Shown piece after piece: positions 48,740-59,537 of a stretch of DNA of 64,000 bases. The notes beneath the pieces are model-generated. The model was given only the letters and a program-made list of their open reading frames with translations, was not told the DNA's origin and did no database searches. The stretch spans positions 62,001 to 126,000 of the forward strand of contig NZ_SMGD01000013.1 in assembly GCF_004339545.1 (NCBI RefSeq). The letters are read 5' to 3'. Within the stretch, counting starts at the first letter, position 1, and every line of letters starts with the position of its first letter. A program made the translations under genes and the position numbers. Origin of the DNA: Celerinatantimonas diazotrophica (lineage in GTDB: Bacteria > Pseudomonadota > Gammaproteobacteria > Enterobacterales > Celerinatantimonadaceae).

Positions 48740-50047
48740 TTAAATTGTATGTTTGCCCAGAACATCATCAAGGATGTTAAGGCCTTGCATTGCTTGTTCT
48801 TTACTAATCACACATGGCGGAACGATATGAATACGATTACCAGCAACAAATGGCAATAACCCATGCTTGACTAAATCCATTTTAATTGCAGCAACTTTCT
48901 CTAATGCCAATGGTGATTTAGTCTCAGGATGACTCACCAGTTCCAATGCCCAGAATACACCGCTCCCACGGACATCACCGATCATCGCATGTTTTTCTCC
49001 AAGTGCCGCTAACCCCGATGACAATACATTCGCGCCAATACTCGCTGCATTTTCGACAATTTTTTCTTCATCCATCGCATCAAGTGTCGCAATAATGGCT
49101 GCCATAGCTAACGGATGGCCACTATATGTCAGCCCCCCAGGGAAAAAGTGATCATTAAAAAACTCAGAGATAGATTCACTCAGCATCACTCCGCCCGTTG
49201 GCACGTATCCAGAATTAACGCCTTTAGCAAAGGTCACTAAATCAGGTACGGCACCAAACTGTTCAAATGCAAACCAGCTTCCGGTCCGGCCAAAACCAGC
49301 CATAACTTCATCTAAAATCATCACCAGATTAAATTCATCACACAGCTGGCGAACCCCTTTTAAATAACCCTGAGGCGGCACCAAAATGCCAGCAGTTCCG
49401 GGAATCGATTCAAGTAATACAGCTGCAATCGCATCAGGACCTTCTAGCTCAATCACCCGACGCAGATGAGCAAGTGCGCGCTCGCATTCTTGTGTTTCAT
49501 CTTCGGCGTAAAACTCACTGCGATACAGGTACGGTTGGAAAAAATGAACATGGCCGTGTGCATATTCATTAGGAATACGGCGGGGATCACCCGTTGCAAC
49601 AATCGCACTGCCGGTATTGCCATGGTAAGAACGATAACCAGATAGGATTTTTGATTTTCCGGTAAAAATACGAGCCATACGAATCGCATTTTCATTGGCA
49701 TCGGCACCAGCATTCGTAAAAAACACTTTTTTAAAAGTATCTGGAGCGTGCGCGATAATACGTTTGGCCGCCTCACCACGGGCTAAATTCGCAGTAGCAG
49801 GCGCAATCATCGACAGCTCCTGAGCCTGTTTTTGCACGGCTTCAATTACTTTAGGGTGAGCATAGCCAATATTAACGTTGACCAACTGGCTGGAAAAATC
49901 CAAATACTCTTTGCCTTGATAATCCCACAACTTACATCCTTGTGCTCCGGCAATGACCAATGGATCGATTTGTGATTGAACGGACCACGAATGAAACACA
50001 TACTCTCGGTCCAGTTGATAAACATAGTCGTTGGTTACTTCCATCAT
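48740..50047 (-). CDS. Class-III PLP-dependent aminotransferase (omega-amino acid or taurine type)
   Basis: This enzyme of about 435 aa transfers the terminal amino group of an omega-amino acid to an oxo acid. It shows the N-terminal HSWSVQSQIDPLVIAGAQG, the cofactor region FFTNAGADANENAIRMAR, the Asp motif ILDEVMAGFGRTGSWFAFE, and the PLP-lysine in VTFAKGVNSGYVPTGGV. HSWS plus FSSQLVNVNIGYAHPKV is reminiscent of taurine/beta-alanine transaminases, but the substrate is not certain. The start at ATG 50047 follows AAGGAAG; a start at 50062 lacks a site. It is monocistronic. Confidence 0.85.
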   Translation of the reverse strand: MMEVTNDYVYQLDREYVFHSWSVQSQIDPLVIAGAQGCKLWDYQGKEYLDFSSQLVNVNIGYAHPKVIEAVQKQAQELSMIAPATANLARGEAAKRIIAHAPDTFKKVFFTNAGADANENAIRMARIFTGKSKILSGYRSYHGNTGSAIVATGDPRRIPNEYAHGHVHFFQPYLYRSEFYAEDETQECERALAHLRRVIELEGPDAIAAVLLESIPGTAGILVPPQGYLKGVRQLCDEFNLVMILDEVMAGFGRTGSWFAFEQFGAVPDLVTFAKGVNSGYVPTGGVMLSESISEFFNDHFFPGGLTYSGHPLAMAAIIATLDAMDEEKIVENAASIGANVLSSGLAALGEKHAMIGDVRGSGVFWALELVSHPETKSPLALEKVAAIKMDLVKHGLLPFVAGNRIHIVPPCVISKEQAMQGLNILDDVLGKHTI

Positions 50048-50062
50048 TGCTTCCTTACTCAT

Positions 50063-50428
50063 GGATTAAGCATTTTAGAACAGCTTAAAAACAAATATTC
50101 ATTGCCCATAGAGCCAGTTGTGCCATAGAAACTAGCCAGATGAATTGACTCTTAATTCTAATTCTATCCATCAGTCTTTAGATGCCCCCCAACTGCCCCT
50201 TAACCCAAAGAATGAAGAGACAACCATTGCACAATTCTTCTTATTGCGATCAGAGTGAACGGCACATTAAGACATCTAGACCGATCGCAAATTGAATGAC
50301 TTAAATCATACTTTTTCTAAAAAAATGCATACTTTAAGATAGTTCTCAGTGGGCAAAAAGAGTATATTTTTTGGCGATTTTACCGAAACGATGCATTGAT
50401 GAGCTTGCCTAAGTCATAACACGTTCTC
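50063..50428. other. Intergenic region between aminotransferase and nickel transporter genes
   Basis: These divergent genes are separated by about 370 bp holding both promoters. No gene, strong palindrome or known operator was identified. Confidence 0.5.
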
Positions 50429-51511
50429 ATGGATGAAATCGTTCAGCTCTGCCATCAACAAGAGGCCGTTATTGTGTCACATACAGTTTCAATCCGAACC
50501 AAGGGACTGCTACTGCTAAGCAGCCTGAGTGCTTTAAATCTAGTGATCTGGATTTGGGCGTTTATCACCTTTAATCACCACCCTGCTTTAATCGGCACGG
50601 CATTGTTGGCCTGGACGTATGGGTTGCGCCATGCTGTCGATGCTGACCATATTGCCGCAATTGATAACGTGACTCGAAAAATGATGCAACAAGACAAAGA
50701 GCCCGTTGCTGTCGGGGCATTTTTCTCTTTGGGGCACTCAACCATTGTTGTACTGGCCTCAATTTTAGTCGGAGTCGCAACGAGTGAATTTAGCAGTAAA
50801 TTAAGCTGGTTTCAGGATGTTGGTGGCACCATTGGGACGACCGTTTCAGCACTGTTTTTATTACTCCTAGCATTTATCAACTTTTTAATTTTTAAAGATA
50901 TTTTAAAAAAATTCCGGCAGGTAAAAAAAGGGAATTATCAAGGGATACATACCGCTATTGACGAGCCTCTGGGCGGAGGCATTATGACATGGTTATATCG
51001 CCGACTATTTCGTTTTATTAATCACAGCTGGCAAATGTACCTAGTTGGTTTTTTATTTGGTCTTGGTTTTGATACCGCAACCGAAGTCGGGCTACTGGCA
51101 ATTTCAGCGGCAAGTTCATCTCATGGATTACCACTGAGTTCTATTTTAATCTTCCCTGCTCTGTTTGCTGCAGGCATGGCTTTGATCGATTCAGTTGATA
51201 ACGTCATTATGGTTAAAGCGTATGGCTGGGCTTTTGAACAACCCTTTCGTAAACTCTATTATAACCTTACCATTACTGCATCATCGTTAATTATTGCGTT
51301 TGTAATCGGTGGTTTTGAGGCGCTAGGTATCCTAGCCGAGAAAGGCGATTGGCAGTCAGGTTTCAGCCAATGGATCGAAAATGCGAATAGTCATCTAGGC
51401 AATATCGGCTTTTGGATTGTCGGGATTATGATAGCCTGCTGGCTCTGCTCACTTCTCAATTATCGTTTGCGCGGCTATCACAAACTGACCTTCGATCACT
51501 CAAACTTATAA
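50429..51511 (+). CDS. NiCoT-family nickel/cobalt transporter
   Basis: This inner-membrane secondary transporter of up to 360 aa carries the NiCoT signature RHAVDADHIAAIDNVTRK in helix II, FFSLGHSTIVV in helix III and LGFDTATEVGLLAISA in helix V, the metal-selectivity motifs. It should supply nickel or cobalt to metalloenzymes. The ATG at 50429 lacks a ribosome binding site, whereas GTG 50474 has GAGG eight bases upstream, so the protein may be 345 aa. No urease or hydrogenase genes are nearby, so the client enzyme is not evident. Confidence 0.93.
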   Translation: MDEIVQLCHQQEAVIVSHTVSIRTKGLLLLSSLSALNLVIWIWAFITFNHHPALIGTALLAWTYGLRHAVDADHIAAIDNVTRKMMQQDKEPVAVGAFFSLGHSTIVVLASILVGVATSEFSSKLSWFQDVGGTIGTTVSALFLLLLAFINFLIFKDILKKFRQVKKGNYQGIHTAIDEPLGGGIMTWLYRRLFRFINHSWQMYLVGFLFGLGFDTATEVGLLAISAASSSHGLPLSSILIFPALFAAGMALIDSVDNVIMVKAYGWAFEQPFRKLYYNLTITASSLIIAFVIGGFEALGILAEKGDWQSGFSQWIENANSHLGNIGFWIVGIMIACWLCSLLNYRLRGYHKLTFDHSNL

Positions 51512-51844
51512 ACAAACCTGGCTTGACCTAAATAGAAGATAATTCATAGGTCAAGTCACTTTATAGCAACATAACATCACTCAGTTGAATCATAAAATTT
51601 TTTGTTCGGTGTTTCGCCATTATAGTCAGTCTGCTCCCATCCTCGTGAAGGAGGATTAGAACAACGCGCCGTTTTCTATCAACTCAACAAAAATTAGTGA
51701 TGACCAAACAGTCAATCAACTACATGCTAAAAACACCTACATTCAGTTAGAAATAGAATGAAATGGAGTTAACTGTCGTAAGAGCGTCATTCACAGCATT
51801 GCTATCAATATGGAATGTAATCAATACAGAAATGCGAGGAACCA
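51512..51844. other. Intergenic region between convergent NiCoT and zntB genes
   Basis: This 333-bp stretch contains CTTGACCTA and TAGGTCAAG (51522-51530 and 51547-51555), a possible weak terminator of the transporter gene. Nothing else is recognisable. Confidence 0.5.
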
Positions 51845-52825
51845 CTAGAACCATTTTTTGAATTTAAACAGGACCAGAATAAGTCCACCGATCACAATCA
51901 GCAAACTACTTACGATGACAAATCCCAAAGGACTTTGTGCCCATGGGATGCCACCGACATTAATGCCTAAAAGCCCTGTAATAAAACTTAATGGTAAAAA
52001 GATCGCAGCAATCAACGACATAACATACATACGTTGGTTGATCTGATCTGAAACCTGACTGGTTAGCTCTTCTTGGGCAACAATGGCCCGTTCACGAATG
52101 ACATCGAGCTCTTCAACAAAACGAACTAAGCGATCAGTGCATTCCTGCAACTGCAACCGACTATCCTCATCGATCCAACTCCTTCTTTCAGTAGCCAGTT
52201 TTGCCAACGCTTCACGCTGCGGCCCCAAATAACGGCGTAATTTAATACTACGCCGTCGCAAAGCATTTAAATCACCTCTTAAACGCTGGGCATTTTCATC
52301 AATCAGCGTTTCTTCAAGTTCATCCATCTGCTCTTCAAGTTCTTCAACAACCGTATCGATACGATTAAGCAACAAGTCGCTAATCTGAGCTAAAAAGTCA
52401 CTCGTACTCACTGGACCTTCGCCTCTTTTTAACGCCGCAATAATGTCACTAACAGACATTAACTTGCGCCAGCGCGTTGTTAAAATGCGCTCACGAGTAG
52501 CAAAAATGCGCAATGAGACCATATCTTCAGGCTCAGCACCCTGTGCTAAATTAACCCCTCTTAAAAAAACCAATGATTGTAGGGCGCTAAAATGAGTGAC
52601 TCGAGGTCGAGTATCTTCATCTAACAAAGCTGTGCTTAAAACTTCATCAATCCCACTTTGATGCACTAACCACTGCCGCCCCGCTTCGTTAGCACAATCA
52701 ATATGCAACCACAGTAAACCTTGATCCGGCTGCCAATTTTCTATCTGCTCGGCATCAAGTGGTTGAGCGCCACCTTGTCCATCAAACAATAGCGCGCATA
52801 TAAAAATATCATTTGATGTTTCCAT
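51845..52825 (-). CDS. zntB: Zinc transporter ZntB (CorA family)
   Basis: This 326-residue CorA-type channel/transporter of the inner membrane has a large cytoplasmic N-terminal domain rich in coiled coil (EELEEQMDELEETLIDENAQRLRG region). Two C-terminal membrane helices are separated by the signature loop GINVGGIP (the GxN motif of ZntB in place of CorA's GMN). The length equals E. coli ZntB (327 aa). AGAG precedes the ATG. The gene is alone on the strand. Confidence 0.95.
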   Translation of the reverse strand: METSNDIFICALLFDGQGGAQPLDAEQIENWQPDQGLLWLHIDCANEAGRQWLVHQSGIDEVLSTALLDEDTRPRVTHFSALQSLVFLRGVNLAQGAEPEDMVSLRIFATRERILTTRWRKLMSVSDIIAALKRGEGPVSTSDFLAQISDLLLNRIDTVVEELEEQMDELEETLIDENAQRLRGDLNALRRRSIKLRRYLGPQREALAKLATERRSWIDEDSRLQLQECTDRLVRFVEELDVIRERAIVAQEELTSQVSDQINQRMYVMSLIAAIFLPLSFITGLLGINVGGIPWAQSPLGFVIVSSLLIVIGGLILVLFKFKKWF

Positions 52826-52880
52826 GCAACTTGCTCTTTATGAAGTAAGTTATTGATTCAACTTTGGCAAATTTTTACTA

Positions 52881-54869
52881 TTATGCAAGTTTAAATTGGT
52901 CCATCCGTCTTAATTGCTGTTCAGAGCGATCTTTTAACGCCACACTTCCGTCTTGTTGCACAGAGGCCTCATGATCGGCTTGCTGACTTAGATGAACAAT
53001 TTGTTGAGAATGTTCACTGACATCATTCACCACAGCCAATGCCTGACGAGCCTGCTCCATGATCTGCTCGCTATATTGTTGGGTTGTATTCAGTTGCTCA
53101 GCAATTGACTGTAACGTTGAATCATTACGATTAACTTGTTCTACACACTCTTGGGTCATCTGTTGTCCGGTTTGTATCATCTGAACACTTTTCTCTGATT
53201 GCGATTGCAACGTCTGGATCACTTGCAAAATTTCCTGTGTCGAACTTTGCGTTTGAGTCGCTAGATGACGCACTTGATCTGCAACCACTGCAAACCCACG
53301 GCCATGGTCGCCGGCTCGAGCGGCTTCAATGGCTGCGTTTAAAGCCAATAGATTCGTTTGCTCAGAGATGTTCTCAATCACATCAACAATTGAACCAATA
53401 TCTTGACTACGAGCCTGCAACGCACTCATCTGACCAACGATATCCGTCATCATCTCTTGAAGCTGAGTCGTCATCGACAATGTTTGTTGAATGGCGGCGC
53501 GCCCCTCACGAGTTTGCTCAGTAACGCTGGTCACCAATTCGCCAGAGGCATCCGCCTGCTGAGACACTTCACGGACTTGCTCGGCCATAAGTTGCATATT
53601 ATTGGCGACAGTTTCAGTTTTTTGCGATTGCGTCGACATTAGCTCGCGAGTATGGTCACAGGCTTGAACACCATCTTCCGCTTGTTTTTCCAGCAAACTA
53701 GCATCATCAATAATAGAGCGCACAATCTGATTAAGTTGCACGGTCAGTTCATTTAATTGAGTGGATATCAACCCAAACTCATCCATTCTCTTAATCGTTA
53801 ATTGTTGGCTGTAATCCCCAGCGACCATGCGCTGAATATGGCTAAGCGTGCGTTTGAGAGGGTCCCGAATGCTCTGAACCAGATTAATGCCAACTAAGAT
53901 CGCTAAAATTAACGAGACGACCACACCAGTCACCATCCACCATCGAGAACTTTCAACATTAGCTTGAGTTTGCTTGGCAACCTCAGCACTAATTTGACTC
54001 AGGCGTTGATGAGCTTCACGCACAATGCTAAGCGTGTGATCAATCACTTGATTGAGCTGACCGAATAAAGCAGCTTGCTCTGAACTAAAGATACCGACCT
54101 GCTTCATTTTCGCGAGCAACCCTTGCGGTGCCGTTAGGCTTTGTAATGATTGAGCATATGGCGCTAAATCATCACTAGCCTGTCCCACGTTATCTTTGAG
54201 CTGATTAAACTTACTATTAAACGATTTGATATATGAATGAATGACACTCAGTTCTTGCTTCACTTTCTGCGGGTCATTCTCATAAAACGCTTTATTAAGC
54301 ATTCGCTGAATAGAAATCCCTGTGCTCATCAATGATGATGTCAACCAGTGTTGTGAAGAATTAACCGAATCATTTACCGATTGAGCATCATCTTTAAAAT
54401 AGGCCCAGTCAGAAAGATAAGTTTGATGGAGCTGTTGAACCTGTTGCTTATTGTTCAGTAGTTTTTCATGTAAATCCATAAGCTGGTCAGCAACAGAAAA
54501 CACTTTGTCAGCAAGCGGCTGTATATCTCGCAAAGGCTGCGCCATGACTGGATAGGATTTCGCATTATGTAATAAGGACTGAACCGTACTTTGATAAACA
54601 TTTTTCAGTTGATCATGACGAGCTTTAAGCCGCTGGCGCTCAGGCGATTTACTAGCATTTGTATATAAACCCACCAGACGTGATGAACTGAGCAGTATGC
54701 CAGACAGTTGATTGGTCTCTTCGGTCATGGGTAACAATCGATGAACCACAATATCTTCTTGATTGGTTACATGCGTCACCGTCTGTTCGCCAATCCAAGC
54801 TAAAACACAAATTAATACAAAGAGTACCGCAAATCCAATAATCATCCTTGTTACAACTGATAATTTCAT
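52881..54869 (-). CDS. Methyl-accepting chemotaxis protein
   Basis: This 662-residue transmembrane chemoreceptor has TM1 at residues 8-26 and a long, mainly helical periplasmic sensor domain (about 28-310) resembling the double four-helix-bundle HBM type. TM2 is near 313-332, followed by a HAMP domain ([25 protein letters not shown]). The cytoplasmic signalling helix hairpin has the conserved tip [20 protein letters not shown] and then [14 protein letters not shown]. The ligand is unknown. No che genes are near, so it signals to a chemotaxis system elsewhere. AGGGA precedes the ATG. Confidence 0.95.
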   Translation of the reverse strand: MKLSVVTRMIIGFAVLFVLICVLAWIGEQTVTHVTNQEDIVVHRLLPMTEETNQLSGILLSSSRLVGLYTNASKSPERQRLKARHDQLKNVYQSTVQSLLHNAKSYPVMAQPLRDIQPLADKVFSVADQLMDLHEKLLNNKQQVQQLHQTYLSDWAYFKDDAQSVNDSVNSSQHWLTSSLMSTGISIQRMLNKAFYENDPQKVKQELSVIHSYIKSFNSKFNQLKDNVGQASDDLAPYAQSLQSLTAPQGLLAKMKQVGIFSSEQAALFGQLNQVIDHTLSIVREAHQRLSQISAEVAKQTQANVESSRWWMVTGVVVSLILAILVGINLVQSIRDPLKRTLSHIQRMVAGDYSQQLTIKRMDEFGLISTQLNELTVQLNQIVRSIIDDASLLEKQAEDGVQACDHTRELMSTQSQKTETVANNMQLMAEQVREVSQQADASGELVTSVTEQTREGRAAIQQTLSMTTQLQEMMTDIVGQMSALQARSQDIGSIVDVIENISEQTNLLALNAAIEAARAGDHGRGFAVVADQVRHLATQTQSSTQEILQVIQTLQSQSEKSVQMIQTGQQMTQECVEQVNRNDSTLQSIAEQLNTTQQYSEQIMEQARQALAVVNDVSEHSQQIVHLSQQADHEASVQQDGSVALKDRSEQQLRRMDQFKLA

Positions 54870-55170
54870 AGATATCCCTTAATCTATATTTCCTTCAAAT
54901 AAGTCTTTTTCCATGTTTCTTTTTAATTGCTTATGCTAATGGTGCATACCCATGGTTAAATTGTAGCATCATCATTTACCATTATTTTTTGCGCAAATAA
55001 ACAAGTGAAGTCATTCGCTATCGCATAATTATCGGCATCATATTGAAAAATTTGAATAAAAATATAATCTATTCACAAATGGTATTACGCCAGAATATGG
55101 GTTTATCTTCCGGTGCTATTGCAATAGCATAGACTCATGCTTTGGGGGCGATACATCATGAGGAGAAAGC
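54870..55170. other. Divergent promoter region MCP / GST
   Basis: This AT-rich 301-bp gap contains a perfect 16-bp palindrome at 55114-55129, listed separately. No gene was seen. Confidence 0.5.
55114..55129. promoter_or_regulatory. Perfect 16-bp palindrome upstream of the GST gene
   Basis: TGCTATTGCAATAGCA reads the same on both strands and lies 42 bp before the GST start, in the range of a promoter-proximal operator. The binding protein is unknown. Confidence 0.55.
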
Positions 55171-55785
55171 ATGAAATTATATGAAACACCGAGTACTCCA
55201 AACTGCCTGCGGGTCAGCCTATTTCTCGCCGAAAAAGGGCTAGATATACCAAGAGAGCTCATCGATGTAAGAGCTGGAGATAACCTGAAAGAAGACTTTA
55301 ACAACAAAAGCGTCAACGGCTTGGTACCAACACTTGAACTTGATAATGGTGAATACTTGTGTGAGTCGATTGCGATCTGCCGATATTTTGAAGAGATTCA
55401 CCCTCATCCCGCTTTATTTGGAACTTCTCATTTAGAACGAGCCCGTGTTGAGATGTGGCAACGAATTATAGAGCTGCAAGGCATTATGCTTATCGGTCAA
55501 GCAATTCGCAATCTGACCCAAATATATAAAGACCGAGAAAACTGCATTGAAGACTGGGGACATGAAGCTTTATTACGGTTTAGAAAGCTACTTCCGACAC
55601 TCGAGGCCCAACTCAAAGCTCATCCATATCTTGCCGGAGACAATTTTAGTGTGGCGGATATCAGCGCATTCATCATGCTGAAAATGGCAACTAAACTAGA
55701 TATCGAGATTGATCAGCGCTGGCCAAGTATTCATCAATGGCAAAAAAATATACAACAGCGTCCTGCATTTGCAGGGCTCGGATAA
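55171..55785 (+). CDS. Glutathione S-transferase family protein
   Basis: The 204-residue protein has the GST thioredoxin-like N-terminal domain (MKLYETPSTPNCLRVSLFLAEKG; Gly-Lys loop NGLVPTLELDNGEYLCESIAICRYFE with the Glu-Ser glutathione site). An all-helical C-terminal domain follows, with the conserved Asp of FSVADISAFIML. It would conjugate glutathione to electrophiles or act in oxidative stress; the substrate is unknown. GGAG precedes the ATG. Confidence 0.93.
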   Translation: MKLYETPSTPNCLRVSLFLAEKGLDIPRELIDVRAGDNLKEDFNNKSVNGLVPTLELDNGEYLCESIAICRYFEEIHPHPALFGTSHLERARVEMWQRIIELQGIMLIGQAIRNLTQIYKDRENCIEDWGHEALLRFRKLLPTLEAQLKAHPYLAGDNFSVADISAFIMLKMATKLDIEIDQRWPSIHQWQKNIQQRPAFAGLG

Positions 55786-55843
55786 ACAGAAATAACCAAA
55801 CTGGCTTACTTAATAATTTTAAGAAGCCAGTCAATTTTTTATA

Positions 55844-56614
55844 TTAATACTTAGGGGATAAAAATTGTTTCATGCGCTCTGAATCAGGATTTCCAAAAAC
55901 CTTCTGCGGCGTCCCCTGTTCCTCTACCACACCCTGATGCAAAAACATCACATGTGATGAAACATCACGAGCAAAACTCATTTCATGGGTCACCACAGCC
56001 ATCGTACGACCTTCATCAGCCAAGTTACGCATCACTTTGAGTACATCACCGACCAGTTCTGGATCCAATGCAGATGTGGGTTCATCAAACAGCATGACTT
56101 CAGGATCAACCGCCAGTGCTCGAGCAATAGCTGCACGTTGCTGTTGCCCACCAGACATATGTGCGGGGTAATAATCACGTCGTTCATATAACCCAACTTT
56201 ATTTAGCAACTCTTTAGCGCGTTCTTCAGCTTCTTTACGAGGAACATTCAGCACATGCACTGGTGCTTGAATGATATTGTCCATCACTGTCATATGTGAC
56301 CACAAGTTAAAACTCTGAAAGACCATTGCCAATTTTGAACGAATGCGTTGAACCTGCTTTTTATCAGCCGGAACCCGCTCCCCCTGACGATTATGTTTAA
56401 AATGCAACGTCTCACCATGGAGCACAATATCTCCCTTGGTGGGGATCTCAAGTAGATTAATACAGCGCAAAAATGTACTTTTACCTGACCCCGAAGAGCC
56501 AATAATCGAGATAACATCACCTTTGTGGGCAGTTAAATCGATCCCTTTTAAGACTTCGTTGCTGCCAAAAACTTTATGTATCTCTTTGACCTGCAGCGCA
56601 GGAATATCACCCAT
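55844..56614 (-). CDS. Orphan polar-amino-acid ABC transporter ATPase (HisP/ArtP-like)
   Basis: The 256-residue ATPase has Walker A GSSGSGKST, Q-loop MVFQSFNLWSHMTV, signature MSGGQQQRAAIARAL, Walker B VMLFDEPTSALDPELV and switch His VVTHEMSFARDVSSHV, very close to HisP and AotP of histidine/arginine importers. The start at 56614 (MGDIPALQVKEIHKVFG) matches family length, while the open frame continues upstream to 56728 without support. No permease or binding-protein gene is adjacent, which is unusual, so it must work with a membrane complex encoded elsewhere. Confidence 0.92.
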   Translation of the reverse strand: MGDIPALQVKEIHKVFGSNEVLKGIDLTAHKGDVISIIGSSGSGKSTFLRCINLLEIPTKGDIVLHGETLHFKHNRQGERVPADKKQVQRIRSKLAMVFQSFNLWSHMTVMDNIIQAPVHVLNVPRKEAEERAKELLNKVGLYERRDYYPAHMSGGQQQRAAIARALAVDPEVMLFDEPTSALDPELVGDVLKVMRNLADEGRTMAVVTHEMSFARDVSSHVMFLHQGVVEEQGTPQKVFGNPDSERMKQFLSPKY

Positions 56615-56915
56615 ATGAATAACTACCTGTAAATCATGACTATATATGCAACGTATTATGGCTGCGAAGTTACCATTGTACGGCAAAAAATACAAATAGA
56701 AACACTGATACATAAACCTGGTGGTCAAGGGTTCAACGAAAAAAGAATATTGATAATAAAAAACAAATTTGCCAATAAGGATGGCTAAATATCAACCAAT
56801 TTAGCGCGCTTCTTAGCTTAAAATTCAGAAAGGGTACAAAAGATAGGGAAAAGCTCATCTGCAGAGCAATTATTTCTCTATATATGTAGTTAATTTACAT
56901 AATAGCAGAGGACGG

Positions 56916-56957
56916 TTGATCATGATCAAGTTGTGACCTCGAGCACCTTTGTACAAT
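56916..56957 (+). promoter_or_regulatory. FNR-activated class-II promoter of pflB
   Basis: TTGATCATGATCAA (56916-56929) is a perfect FNR box. A -10 hexamer TACAAT lies at 56952-56957, which would put the transcription start near 56964 and the box centre about 41.5 bases upstream, the exact geometry of class-II FNR promoters. It drives pflB anaerobically with a leader of nearly 200 bases. The rest of the 56729-57159 gap holds no gene. Confidence 0.85.
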
Positions 56958-57159
56958 CTAGCCATACTTAAGAACAGCGGGTTAAGGACAAGAAATTAAC
57001 CAGCTTGGAAAGATGAAACTGGTCGATTTTTATCCTATCCTGCAAAAACCAGAGTATTGGTTTTAGCATATTTCGTTCAGGTTATGCCGGCTGCCACCGA
57101 CAGACTGAATGCAAGCGAATCAATTTCTTTTCTACTGATTAGTTAAAGGTAGGTATAAC

Positions 57160-59445
57160 ATGGCAGAACAAAACACTCAGGCCTGGAAAGGTTTTGTTGC
57201 GGGTGATTGGCAAAAAGAAACTAACGTTCGAGATTTCATCCAAAAAAACTATACACCTTATGAAGGAGATGAAAGTTTCCTTGCTGGTGCCACAGAAGCG
57301 ACTACTGCGCTGTGGAATGATGTAATGGAAGGCATCAAAGTTGAAAACAGCACTCATGCTCCTGTTGACTTTGATACTGACAAAGCATCCACCATCACCT
57401 CTCACGATGCTGGTTATATCAACAAAGATTTAGAAACCATTGTTGGCTTGCAAACTGAGAAACCACTGAAACGTGGAATCATTGCCTTCGGTGGTATTCG
57501 CATGGTTGAAACCTCATGCAAAGAATATGGCCGCACTCTTGATCCTGAACTAAAACACATCTTCACTGATTATCGCAAAACCCATAACCAAGGCGTTTTC
57601 GACGTATACACCAGTTCAATTCGTGCATGTCGTAAAGCCGGCATCTTAACTGGTTTACCTGATGCTTATGGTCGTGGTCGTATTATTGGTGACTATCGTC
57701 GTATCGCATTATACGGTATTGACTACCTGATGGCTGAACGAGTTCAAATCCATAACGGATTAGAAGCTGATTTATATAAAGCCACAGAAACCGGTGAAAA
57801 CATGGAAGAGATTATTCGCCGTCGCGAAGAAATCTCTGATGAACACCGTGCTCTGGGTCAAATTAAACAGATGGCTGCAACTTATGGTTGCGATATCGGT
57901 CGCCCAGCTGAAACAGCTCAAGAAGCAATCCAATGGACTTACTTCGGTTACTTAGCCGCTGTTAAATCACAAAACGGTGCTGCAATGTCATTTGGTCGTA
58001 ATGCGACTTTCTTTGACATCTACATTGAACGTGATATTGCTGCTGGCAAACTGACTGAGCAAGAAGCTCAAGAATTAATCGACCATATGGTTATGAAACT
58101 GCGTATGGTTCGTTTCTTGCGTACTCCTGAATATGATGACTTGTTCTCTGGTGACCCTATCTGGGCAACTGAATCATTAGGTGGTATGGGCTTAGACGGT
58201 CGTACACTGGTCACTCGTACTTCATTCCGCTTCTTGAATACTCTGTACACCATGGGTCCTTCACCAGAACCTAACATGACGATCCTGTGGTCAGAACAAC
58301 TGCCTGAAGCATGGAAACATTTCTGCGCGAAAGTTTCTATTGATACATCTTCAATCCAGTACGAAAATGACGATTTGATGCGTCCTGACTTCAACAGCGA
58401 TGACTATGCAATCGCATGTTGTGTATCACCAATGGTAATTGGTAAACAGATGCAGTTCTTTGGCGCCCGCGCTAACTTAGCTAAAACTCTGTTATATACC
58501 ATCAATGGTGGTATCGATGAGAAGAAAAAAATCCAAGTCGGTCCAAAAATGGACAAAATTACTAGTGAATACTTAGACTTTGATGAAGTATTTACTAAAA
58601 TGGACGGCTTCATGGATTGGCTGGCAAAAACTTATGTCACTGCATTGAACTGTATCCATTACATGCATGATAAATATAGCTATGAAGCTTCATTAATGGC
58701 TCTGCATGACCGTGATGTATATCGTACAATGGCGTGTGGTATTGCCGGTTTGTCTGTTGCAGCTGACTCATTATCTGCTATCAAATATGCGAAAGTTAAA
58801 CCAATTCGCGACGAAGATGGTATTGCTGTCGATTTCGAAATCGAAGGTGACTATCCTAAATTTGGTAACAATGATGAACGTGTTGACTCATTAGCATGTG
58901 ACTTAGTTGAACGGTTCATGAACAAAGTTCGTGCACTGAAAACTTATCGTGGTTCAACTCCAACACAGTCAATCCTGACCATTACTTCTAACGTTGTGTA
59001 TGGTAAAAAAACAGGGACTACTCCAGACGGTCGTCGTGGTGGTGCTCCATTTGCTCCTGGTGCAAACCCAATGCATGGCCGTGATGAAAAAGGTGCCGTA
59101 GCTTCACTGACTTCTGTTGGTAAACTGCCATTCTCAAGCGCTCAAGACGGTATTTCTTATACCTTCTCAATTGTTCCAAACGCTTTGGGTAAAGAAGATA
59201 CATCTCGTCGCGGTAACTTAGCAGGTCTGTTAGATGGTTACTTCCACCACGAAGAAGCCGTTGAAGGTGGTCAACACCTGAACGTGAACGTGATGAACCG
59301 TGAAATGCTGTTAGATGCAATGGAAAATCCAGACAAATATCCACAGCTGACAATTCGTGTATCTGGTTATGCCGTTCGGTTTAACTCGCTGACTCGCGAA
59401 CAGCAGCAGGATGTTGTTACTCGTACCTTTACAGACCACATGTAA
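57160..59445 (+). CDS. pflB: Pyruvate formate-lyase
   Basis: PflB splits pyruvate to acetyl-CoA and formate under anaerobiosis using a glycyl radical. The 761-residue chain is close to E. coli PflB (760 aa). The active-site cysteine pair is in [12 protein letters not shown] (about 419-420). The radical Gly736 lies in RVSGYAVRF near the C-terminus. AAGG precedes the ATG. Codon choice is that of a highly expressed gene (many GGT, CGT, AAA). The usual upstream focA formate channel is absent, and pflA follows after a terminator. Confidence 0.98.
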   Translation: MAEQNTQAWKGFVAGDWQKETNVRDFIQKNYTPYEGDESFLAGATEATTALWNDVMEGIKVENSTHAPVDFDTDKASTITSHDAGYINKDLETIVGLQTEKPLKRGIIAFGGIRMVETSCKEYGRTLDPELKHIFTDYRKTHNQGVFDVYTSSIRACRKAGILTGLPDAYGRGRIIGDYRRIALYGIDYLMAERVQIHNGLEADLYKATETGENMEEIIRRREEISDEHRALGQIKQMAATYGCDIGRPAETAQEAIQWTYFGYLAAVKSQNGAAMSFGRNATFFDIYIERDIAAGKLTEQEAQELIDHMVMKLRMVRFLRTPEYDDLFSGDPIWATESLGGMGLDGRTLVTRTSFRFLNTLYTMGPSPEPNMTILWSEQLPEAWKHFCAKVSIDTSSIQYENDDLMRPDFNSDDYAIACCVSPMVIGKQMQFFGARANLAKTLLYTINGGIDEKKKIQVGPKMDKITSEYLDFDEVFTKMDGFMDWLAKTYVTALNCIHYMHDKYSYEASLMALHDRDVYRTMACGIAGLSVAADSLSAIKYAKVKPIRDEDGIAVDFEIEGDYPKFGNNDERVDSLACDLVERFMNKVRALKTYRGSTPTQSILTITSNVVYGKKTGTTPDGRRGGAPFAPGANPMHGRDEKGAVASLTSVGKLPFSSAQDGISYTFSIVPNALGKEDTSRRGNLAGLLDGYFHHEEAVEGGQHLNVNVMNREMLLDAMENPDKYPQLTIRVSGYAVRFNSLTREQQQDVVTRTFTDHM

Positions 59446-59486
59446 TCGTATAAGTAAACTGATAGAATAAGTAATTATTCAGGTGC

Positions 59487-59519
59487 AAAAGGCCTTGCCC
59501 ATATGGACAAGGCCTTTTT
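59487..59519 (+). terminator. Terminator between pflB and pflA
   Basis: AAAAGGCCTTG and CAAGGCCTTTTT form a stem of about 11 bp with a 10-nt loop and end in a T-run. It would uncouple abundant pflB mRNA from the low-level activase gene. Confidence 0.92.
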
Positions 59520-59537
59520 AATAGGAGGCTTGTTGTT

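Noticed and set aside
57139-59353. Antisense open frames within pflB
   Set aside because: They are mirror frames produced by the strong codon bias of pflB, without start signals or protein features.
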